DNA of 64,000 nt from NCBI GenBank assembly GCA_041913045.1, contig JAYSGB010000003.1, forward strand, positions 116,137 through 180,136. Reading direction: 5' to 3'. The stretch comes from CAMLOF01 sp041913045 (lineage in GTDB: Bacteria > Pseudomonadota > Gammaproteobacteria > Burkholderiales > Burkholderiaceae_C). Shown one piece after another: positions 59,301-64,000 of the stretch (position 1 is the stretch's first letter; each line of letters opens with the position of its first letter). The position numbers and the translations under genes were made by a program. Below the pieces are notes generated by a model that searched no databases, was not told the DNA's origin, and was given only the letters and a program-made list of their open reading frames with translations.

Positions 59301-59761
59301 CCGGTGCTCAGGCCGAAGACCTGATCCTGGAGATCACCGAAGGGGTGGTGATGGAGGAGATCGACGACGTGATCGAGCGCATGAAGGCACTCAACCAGCA
59401 CGGCGTGCGCTTCTCGATCGACGACTTCGGCACGGGTTACTCGTCGCTGTCTTACCTGAAGGATCTGCCGATACACGAGCTGAAGATCGACCGCAGCTTC
59501 GTGCAGGACGCCCCACAGGACGCGAGCGACGCAGCCCTGGTGGAGGCCATTCTTTCCGTGGCCCGCCACTTGCAGTTGCGTGTGGTTGCCGAGGGCGTGG
59601 AGGCGCCCGAGCACGCCGCCTTCTTCAACAGGCACCCAGGGGTGTTGATGCAGGGCTACCTTTTTGGTAAACCCGAACCTGCTGGCATGGTGATCAAACG
59701 CGTCACGGGGGTGGCTGGCCCGCCGCCGCCAGCCCCAGAGACCGCGCCGGATCAGGCCTGA
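56360..59761 (+). CDS. Membrane sensor PAS-PAS-GGDEF-EAL protein
   Basis: An 1133-aa c-di-GMP protein. Two N-terminal helices (SVVLLYACFSALWILLSD and GWLFVAVTSILLYVLLF), a third (LAIVLLGLTVSGLAWLSI), then a periplasmic sensor of roughly 270 residues and a fourth helix (TALIGVLAFFAMAVAVYLYV). PAS domains begin at about 435 (YRLLAENGSDVVWLID) and 570 (SPAGVVITGLNNRIEYVN). The GGDEF motif is LGGDEFALL and lacks the RxxD site. The EAL domain has EALVRWQHPEKG and SIDDFGTGYSSLSYLKDL, so both domains look catalytic. ATG at 56360 is preferred to an earlier TTG. The 3' end overlaps the methyltransferase gene by 10 bp. Confidence 0.93.
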   Translation: MRRSDKRLPSFRTERGREALSVVLLYACFSALWILLSDKAVDWLVEDPAQRMLVSTVKGWLFVAVTSILLYVLLFPRNNTEETSWNSSSEADKDRRNIPWLAIVLLGLTVSGLAWLSIAGKFDAEKQAAGAQLRAVADAKAQQLWDWHQERMGNTLLVQNSPDLREHWLRWHNARTAEHMLELQQRLRLFVSTVHFSRAAVIDLDGHEAWYPTRPNSAMPPELRKGIQEALESGLPSRVGPWLDADGVVRLAFLAPFALDTAHPAVVVLHVDPPPHFHPALQTWPMPHRSAESILYQQVGDELVPLSPMRKLPNAVMRERFPLSSDLPAARAVRGSTLEGDVIEGIDYAGAPVLAVAQRVGMTDWWVLAKQDRDELMSDAVTTSLRTALIGVLAFFAMAVAVYLYVQRLRLQRSVRHIDQLQATRQRLAESEARYRLLAENGSDVVWLIDLKSRRHIYVSPSVEKLRGYTPDEVCQQSFADMLPPDMVSVAEGILARRLAALAAGDESARTETNELVQLHKDGRRIHTEIASTIIDDDNGVPVQLQGVTRDISARKEAEAKITQLSQATEQSPAGVVITGLNNRIEYVNPAFERITGYSREEVIGQDPRVLQSGKTPPDVYKAMWNSLQAGQPWSGELINRHKSGREYVQNITIAPVRGVSGEVSHYLAVQLDITAQRHAEDMAHQLSWFDLLTGLPNRRHLLNELTDTLGADRRGQRLSALLLLNVDRFKTLNDALSHAAGDRLLQRLAQRLSGLVRPGHMLAHLGGDEFALLMHGVEADEQGMSSEALRLADVLHESLQLPFTLPDGNNVNVTASIGITLLPHHYSDTPSEVLRRADTALNRAKRGGGGQTAFFNATMGQAVGQRFAIEQDLRRGMAAGELRLFLQPQVDAHSKVVSAEALVRWQHPEKGLVAPALFIPVAEESGLIDQLGQWVLREVCQWLGLLHREGRRLPIAVNISPQQFHQGNFVSELLTLLASTGAQAEDLILEITEGVVMEEIDDVIERMKALNQHGVRFSIDDFGTGYSSLSYLKDLPIHELKIDRSFVQDAPQDASDAALVEAILSVARHLQLRVVAEGVEAPEHAAFFNRHPGVLMQGYLFGKPEPAGMVIKRVTGVAGPPPPAPETAPDQA

Positions 59762-60504
59762 GCCTTGACGGGCATCTGGTAAAGCCAAAGGGGACGGCCG
59801 TCAGGGCAGTCCCAGCGGTGCGTGGGCTGCCACTGCGGCACGGCAAATTCCAGGCTGGCCAACCAGGTGCCCGGGCGCATCTCGGCGGCAGCCTTGTCGG
59901 CGGCGCGGGGCATGGTCTCTGGCCGCTGGAACAGGTACACCAGTTCGTAGGCTGACCAATCCTCCTGCCAGAAATCGCCCTGCCGCACGGCGGCCGTGGG
60001 GCAGCGCCAACCACAGGCCAGGCGCAGGGGCCAACTGCGTTCTATGCCCACCAGGCGCGCATCGGGATAGGCGCGCTCCAGCGCCTGCAAGCCATGGCCC
60101 AGGCCGCAGCCCGCGTCCAGCACAGATGCCGCAGGCAGCAGCGGCACCACCTCACGCAGGCCGTCGAAGGCGTCCTCGGGCGTGGGGAAGATGGGCGCGT
60201 CCCGCCACGCCATGGGCGGGTACAGCAGCAGGAACAGACCTGCGGGCAACAGCCACACCCAGGCAGGCACCGCGCCCAGGCCAGCGTCAAACACCCACGA
60301 CAGTGGAAAGCCCAACGCGATGATGAGCCGCCGCGAAAGCGTGCCGCCCCACAGGCTGCCCAGCACACCCAGCGCCGTGGCGAGCGTGCCTGCCAACGCA
60401 GGCGCCAACCCCAGGCGCTGCATCAGCGTGAACCAACCCCAGGCCGCCAGCCACACCAGCAAGGCGGGCAGGGGCCAGGTCACGCGCTGGAGGTACCCCG
60501 TCAT
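59752..60504 (-). CDS. Membrane-anchored class I SAM-dependent methyltransferase
   Basis: A 250-aa protein with about four N-terminal helices (LPALLVWLAAWGWFTLMQ through WVWLLPAGLFLLLYP) and a C-terminal Rossmann methyltransferase domain. ASVLDAGCGLGHGLQAL is the SAM-binding motif, followed by ARLVGIERSWPLRL and VRQGDFW. Substrate is unknown; membrane anchoring suggests a lipid, quinone or small hydrophobic acceptor. It begins 16 bp upstream of the parB coding end on the same strand. It could instead act on a membrane-bound protein. Confidence 0.75.
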   Translation of the reverse strand: MTGYLQRVTWPLPALLVWLAAWGWFTLMQRLGLAPALAGTLATALGVLGSLWGGTLSRRLIIALGFPLSWVFDAGLGAVPAWVWLLPAGLFLLLYPPMAWRDAPIFPTPEDAFDGLREVVPLLPAASVLDAGCGLGHGLQALERAYPDARLVGIERSWPLRLACGWRCPTAAVRQGDFWQEDWSAYELVYLFQRPETMPRAADKAAAEMRPGTWLASLEFAVPQWQPTHRWDCPDGRPLWLYQMPVKAQA

Positions 60505-60520
60505 GGGCGGAAGGCCCGGC

Positions 60521-61504
60521 TCAACCGGCCAGGCTGCGCAGCCGGTCGATCAGGCCGTTGAGTTCGTCCAGCGAACCGAACTGGATGGCCAGCTCGCCCA
60601 TCTCCTCGACGCGGCCGTGGCGCTTAACGCGTTTTTTCACGCGCACCTCCACCTCGGCGGTCAGCAGGTCAGACAGCTCCTCCTCCACCCGGCGGATGTC
60701 GCGCGACTTTTCCTTCTTCGGCTTTTGCGGAGTAAGTGCAAACTCCGCACCCAGTTTCTTCACCAGGTTCTCGGCCTCGCGCACCGACATGGCCTTGGCG
60801 CTGATCTGGTTGGCTGCGGTGATCTGCGCCGCCTTGTCCAGCGACAGCAGGGCCCGCGCGTGGCCCATGTCGATGTCGCCAGCCATGAGCATGGTCTGCA
60901 CCGGCTCGGCCAGGTTGAGCAGGCGCAGCAGGTTGCTGGCGGCGCTGCGCGAACGCCCCACAGCCTGCGCTGCCTGTTCGTGAGTGAGCCCAAACTCACG
61001 CACCAGACGTTGCAAACCCTGGGCTTCTTCCAGGGGGTTGAGGTCTTCGCGCTGGATGTTTTCGATCAGCGCCATGGCGGCGGCAGACTCGTTGGGCACG
61101 TCGCGCACCAGCACAGGCACGCTCTCCAGCCCCGCCAGGCGGGAGGCGCGGAAGCGCCGCTCCCCGGCAATGATCTCGTACACCGGGCGCGCACCGCGCG
61201 GGGTGGTTGGCAGCCCCTGCTGGGCTTGCAAGGCAGCCAGGCGGCGCTCGCCCTCGGCGTCGTCCAGGCGCCGCACCAGAATGGGCTGCATGATGCCCTG
61301 GGCCTTGATGCTTTCGGCCAGCTCGTACAGCGCGCCCTCGTCCATGCGCGTGCGCGGCTGGTAGGTGCCGGGCACCAGGTCGGTCAGCGCCAGGGTGGAC
61401 GGCACATCCGCCGTCAGGCTGTCCAGGCTGGTGGCGTCGTCCAGACGCGGGCCCAGCAGCGCTTCCAGGCCGCGACCGAGTCCTTTGGGTTTTTTGGTGA
61501 CCAT
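60521..61504 (-). CDS. parB: Chromosome partitioning protein ParB
   Basis: A 327-aa DNA-binding CTPase that loads on parS and organises chromosome origin segregation. The N-terminus KKPKGLGRGLEALLG is the ParA-stimulating segment. The CTP-binding region shows YEIIAGERRFRASRLAG and ENIQREDLNPLEEAQGL, the helix-turn-helix follows (QAAQAVGRSRSAASNLLRLL), and the C-terminus carries the dimerisation helix. The start at 61504 follows AGGAAA. I saw no parS-like GTTTCACGTGAAAC in the window. A hydrolase gene separates it from parA. Confidence 0.95.
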   Translation of the reverse strand: MVTKKPKGLGRGLEALLGPRLDDATSLDSLTADVPSTLALTDLVPGTYQPRTRMDEGALYELAESIKAQGIMQPILVRRLDDAEGERRLAALQAQQGLPTTPRGARPVYEIIAGERRFRASRLAGLESVPVLVRDVPNESAAAMALIENIQREDLNPLEEAQGLQRLVREFGLTHEQAAQAVGRSRSAASNLLRLLNLAEPVQTMLMAGDIDMGHARALLSLDKAAQITAANQISAKAMSVREAENLVKKLGAEFALTPQKPKKEKSRDIRRVEEELSDLLTAEVEVRVKKRVKRHGRVEEMGELAIQFGSLDELNGLIDRLRSLAG

Positions 61505-61539
61505 GTGTGAGGTTTCCTGTGTGTCCGTGGTGAGCGGCT

Positions 61540-62085
61540 TCAGGCTGTATGAATATCCAGCCAAGGTTGAATCAACGATAACCCTTCGGGCCAGTCGCCC
61601 AGGCCCGATTCGGCGTTGATGTGCCCGCGCTCACCCATGTCGATGAAACGGCTGCCCCAGTCGCGGGCCAAACCTTCGGCCCGCTCGAAGCGGCAATAGG
61701 GGTCGTTGCGGCTGCCCAGCAAGATGCTGGGAAACGGCAGCGGTTGGCGCACGATGGGTGTCCAACCCGGCAGCATGGGTGCCAGGTCGGGATCTTCCAC
61801 GTCGCCTGGCGCCACCAGCAGGGCCCCACGCACGCGGTGGGTGTGGCGCGAAAAACTCGCCCAGGCAGCAGTAAGGATGCAGCCCAGGCTGTGCGCCACC
61901 AGCACCACTGGGGCGGGGCTGTCCACCACCACCTCGTCCAGCCGCGCCAGCCAGTCGCCCCGGCGCGGGGTCATCCAGTCGTGCTGCTCCACACGCTGAA
62001 AGCCGTGCAGAGCTTCCCAGCGGCTCTGCCAGTGTTCGGGCCCGCTGCTTTGCCAGCCGGGCAGTGTCAATGCCTGTGCTTTCAT
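61540..62085 (-). CDS. Alpha/beta hydrolase of the RBBP9/YdeN family
   Basis: A 181-aa serine-hydrolase fold. The nucleophile is Ser in VVLVAHSLGCILTAAW. Asp in LLGSRNDPYCRF and His in ERGHINAESGLGDWP complete the triad. N-terminal PGWQSSGPEHWQSRWEA is the RBBP9/YdeN signature. The natural substrate of the family is unknown. It lies between parA and parB, 7 bp after parA and 35 bp before parB on the same strand, so it is likely cotranscribed with the segregation genes. Confidence 0.85.
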   Translation of the reverse strand: MKAQALTLPGWQSSGPEHWQSRWEALHGFQRVEQHDWMTPRRGDWLARLDEVVVDSPAPVVLVAHSLGCILTAAWASFSRHTHRVRGALLVAPGDVEDPDLAPMLPGWTPIVRQPLPFPSILLGSRNDPYCRFERAEGLARDWGSRFIDMGERGHINAESGLGDWPEGLSLIQPWLDIHTA

Positions 62086-62092
62086 GGCCGGG

Positions 62093-62863
62093 TCACAAGC
62101 GCTGGATGCGTTCGACCATTTCCTTGGCAAAGTCCACGAAGGCCTTGCTGCCGCGCGCCGCCGGGTCGAACACCACGCCGGGCAGGCCGTAGCTGGGCGC
62201 CTCGGCCAACCGCACGTTGCGCGGAATCACGGTGTCGAACACCTTGTCGCCAAAGCGCTCCTTCAACTGGTCGCTCACCTGCTGCTGCAGGGTGATGCGG
62301 GGGTCGAACATCACGCGCAGCAGGCCAATCACCTTGAGGTCGCGGTTCAGGTTGGCGTGCACTTGCTTGATGGTGTTGACCAGATCGGCCAGCCCTTCCA
62401 GCGCAAAGTACTCACACTGCATGGGCACTATCACGCCATTGGCCGCGCACAACCCGTTGAGGGTGAGCATGGACAGCGATGGCGGGCAGTCGATGAGGAC
62501 GAAGTCGTAATCGGCGTCCACGTCGGCCAGGCCCTGCTTCAGGCGCTTTTCGCGCTGCTCCAGCTCCACCAGTTCCACCTCGGCACCGGCCAGCTCGCGG
62601 TTGGCACCCAGCACGTGGTAGCCGCAGCTCTCGGACCGCACCGCCGCCTCGGCCACGCTGGCCGACCCCAGCAACACGTCGTAGACGCTGAGCTTGAGGT
62701 CGCGCTTGTTGATGCCCGAACCCATGGTGGCGTTGCCCTGGGGGTCAAGGTCGATCATCAGCACGCGCTGGCCCACCTTGGCCAGCCCGGCCGCCAGGTT
62801 GACCGTGGTGGTGGTTTTGCCGACGCCGCCTTTCTGGTTGGCGATGCAGAAGATCTTGGCCAT
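62093..62863 (-). CDS. parA: Chromosome partitioning ATPase ParA
   Basis: A 256-aa Soj/ParA ATPase. The deviant Walker A KGGVGKTTTTVNLAAGLA has the signature lysine, followed by VLMIDLDPQGNATMGSG and DFVLIDCPPSLSMLTLNGL (Walker B). It forms ATP-dependent dimers on the nucleoid and moves ParB-parS complexes. The length is that of chromosomal ParA without an N-terminal helix-turn-helix. It starts 18 bp downstream of a LysE-family gene and may share its transcript. The location suggests proximity to the chromosome origin, as usual in betaproteobacteria. Confidence 0.95.
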   Translation of the reverse strand: MAKIFCIANQKGGVGKTTTTVNLAAGLAKVGQRVLMIDLDPQGNATMGSGINKRDLKLSVYDVLLGSASVAEAAVRSESCGYHVLGANRELAGAEVELVELEQREKRLKQGLADVDADYDFVLIDCPPSLSMLTLNGLCAANGVIVPMQCEYFALEGLADLVNTIKQVHANLNRDLKVIGLLRVMFDPRITLQQQVSDQLKERFGDKVFDTVIPRNVRLAEAPSYGLPGVVFDPAARGSKAFVDFAKEMVERIQRL

Positions 62864-62881
62864 GTGCGCAGAAGGTTGTGG

Positions 62882-63496
62882 TTATTTGGACAAGGCCAGC
62901 TTGACGCCAAAGCCGATGAGGAAGATGCCCGCGAGCTTGTTCAGCCAGCCGGTGACGCGCGGGTTGGCGCGCAGACGTTCGGCCAAGTGGTGGGTAAGCA
63001 GCACGACGACCAGCCCGTACAGGAAGGTGAGCGCGGCGATGGTGGCGGCCATCACGCCGAAGGTGAGCAGGCCCTGGTGGCGGGCCGGATCGACGAACAG
63101 CGGGAAGAAGGCCATGTAGAAGACGATGGCCTTGGGGTTGAGCAGGGTGATGGTGAAGGCCTGGCGGAAGTATTGGCGCGGCTTGATTTGGAGCACCGGG
63201 GCGTCACCGGGCTTGGCGGTGAGCAGCTTGAAACCCAGCCAGGCCAGGTAGGCAGCGCCCAGCCATTGCACGGCGTTGAAGGCAGCGGGGTAGGCGGCGA
63301 GCAATGTAGCCACGCCAGCGACGGCCATCCACATGAGCACCTGGTCGCCCGCGATGACGCCCAGGGTGGCGGCCAAGCCACCGGCCACCTTGCCCTTGCT
63401 GGTGGAGGTGACGAGGGCCAGGTTGCCCGGGCCGGGGATGGCAAGGAAAAGGATGATGGCGGCGACGAAGGCGCCGTAGTCGGCCACACCGAACAT
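62882..63496 (-). CDS. LysE/RhtB-family exporter
   Basis: A 204-aa membrane protein with six helices. GAFVAAIILFLAIPGPGNLALVTSTSKGK carries the PGPGN motif of the RhtB branch and ITLLNPKAIVFYMAFFPLFVDP the NPKA motif, so homoserine/threonine-type or broader amino-acid export is likely. It is distinct from the GPQNA-type gene at 25206-25874. The start is ATG 63496; an upstream one at 63529 adds a charged, non-helical segment. It lies just upstream of parA in the same direction, a linkage not related to segregation. Confidence 0.85.
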   Translation of the reverse strand: MFGVADYGAFVAAIILFLAIPGPGNLALVTSTSKGKVAGGLAATLGVIAGDQVLMWMAVAGVATLLAAYPAAFNAVQWLGAAYLAWLGFKLLTAKPGDAPVLQIKPRQYFRQAFTITLLNPKAIVFYMAFFPLFVDPARHQGLLTFGVMAATIAALTFLYGLVVVLLTHHLAERLRANPRVTGWLNKLAGIFLIGFGVKLALSK

Positions 63497-64000
63497 GATG
63501 GGGGTTCTTTCTCTTGTGAGGAACGTCACCCTCCCTCGTGCGGCGGGGCGACAGCGCAGGGTCTGAGTTTACGTGCTTTCGTTCGGGTGTTGGCGGGGGT
63601 GCGTGCGCTGCTTCATGCGTTTGTGTGGCTTGGGCGTGTGTTGCCTAGGTACTGGCGGCTCAAGGCGTGTGCGCCCAGGGGCTGGTGCTTCAACGAGGCG
63701 ACCGGTGCTGCGCACCGGCTCCCCTGCGATGCTCGATGCCGTGGCCACGCGGCAGAAACTCCCTACACGTTTCTAGCGAAACGCTCCGGTCGGACATCTG
63801 CCGCAAGTCAGTTACGAAGCGCGCTAAAGCGCGCAGCCACGGCATCTGCGCTTCTCGGCACCTCGCAAGGCGCACCAACCCCTGGGCGCACACGCCTTGG
63901 CAGAGACATTGTTGGCACACAACCGGTTGCGCTCCAACGCTCTTGGTGGCTGCGGCAGGCCTGGCCCTGTGGGGGCGATTTTCCGGGGTGGCTGTGTCTG
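63497..64000. other. Gene-free region upstream of the LysE exporter
   Basis: About 500 bp without a convincing coding region. Short open frames on both strands are low-complexity Arg/Ser/Cys-rich and lack ribosome binding sites. The part from 63661 to 63900 is a nested inverted-repeat element (separate entry). Left of it, 63530-63660 is G/T-rich on the plus strand with no clear promoter. Right of it, 63901-64000 contains nothing I can assign. Confidence 0.6.
63661..63900. repeat. Nested inverted-repeat element of about 240 bp
   Basis: Outer arms 63662-63688 and 63872-63898 match inverted at 26 of 27 positions (they read AAGGCGTGTGCGCCCAGGGG outward). Inside are GATGCCGTGGC (63735-63745) with its inverse at 63836-63846, GCGGCAGA (63749-63756) with its inverse at 63797-63804, and tight hairpins CCGGTGC-TGC-GCACCGG (63702-63718), CGTTTC-TAGC-GAAACG (63768-63783) and GCGCGC-TAAA-GCGCGC (63819-63834). 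The layered symmetry could be a folded RNA or a dispersed palindromic element. No transposase or protein is encoded. Confidence 0.65.

Noticed and set aside
63573..63920. Short open frames on both strands in the right-hand gap
   Set aside because: They read across the inverted repeats, lack ribosome binding sites and have skewed Arg/Ser/Cys composition, so I treat them as non-coding.
60521..64000. A parS site or replication origin near parAB
   Set aside because: I found no GTTTCACGTGAAAC-like palindrome or DnaA-box cluster in the window by eye.
1..64000. CRISPR arrays, tRNA or rRNA genes
   Set aside because: No regularly spaced direct repeats and no tRNA T-arm or acceptor patterns were seen on either strand.

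Overview
The window looks like a chromosomal segment of a GC-rich betaproteobacterium, most probably family Comamonadaceae (Hydrogenophaga/Acidovorax-like). The evidence is the protein sequence style, the rpoN, lpt and parAB gene types, the davB/davA lysine genes and the DUF1924 (SHP) cytochrome operon. Genus is an inference. I saw no tRNA, rRNA, CRISPR array or prophage. Genes are densely packed, with many ATGA/GTGA overlaps and several convergent 3' overlaps.

Left part (1-15.4 kb): the start of modA, a 45-aa membrane peptide, threonine dehydratase, a two-ring AAA+ ATPase, then a scar. The scar joins a 5'-truncated GGDEF-EAL gene, which also carries an in-frame TGA, to a 3'-truncated TonB-receptor gene through a 66-bp pair of inverted IS-like ends. 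Beyond it are a PepSY/cytochrome b/HD-GYP operon, recQ with a rhodanese, a CorA-type transporter, hemB, a degenerate sensor protein and a pyruvyl-transferase-like protein.

Middle (15.4-34.9 kb): malate synthase G with a divergent LysR gene, small membrane and cupin genes, a chemoreceptor, and a lysine cluster (davA, davB, a LysE/ArgO exporter and an ArgP-like regulator) with a K+-channel-like gene inside it. Then come argS, a SPOR protein, dsbA, lptA-lptB-rpoN, an rlmL-like methyltransferase and a PIN protein.

34.9-50.6 kb: a promoter-hairpins-terminator cassette that looks like a ~105-nt small RNA, two small membrane-protein genes and a hypothetical. A lipid-A-modification block follows: an EptA-like transferase, a PmrB/PmrA-like two-component pair, and a PAP2 phosphatase with a near-consensus PmrA box. 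Next is a P-type ATPase with an unusual M4 motif and a hairpin over its ribosome binding site. Then comes the SHP-DHC-cytochrome b operon, divergent from a PepSY/response-regulator/kinase operon that runs up to a dCache-GGDEF cyclase.

Right part (50.6-64 kb): flhD without flhC, fused to the last codons of a thiolase (a deletion scar), then a transporter, wrbA, LysR, an adenosyltransferase, a D-lactate dehydrogenase-like oxidase, a large PAS-GGDEF-EAL protein, a membrane methyltransferase, parB-hydrolase-parA, a LysE exporter, and a ~500-bp gene-free stretch dominated by a nested 240-bp inverted-repeat element.

Themes: several cyclic-di-GMP genes, two PepSY/cytochrome b modules that may couple envelope redox state to signalling, an envelope-modification regulon, and two deletion scars indicating recent gene loss.
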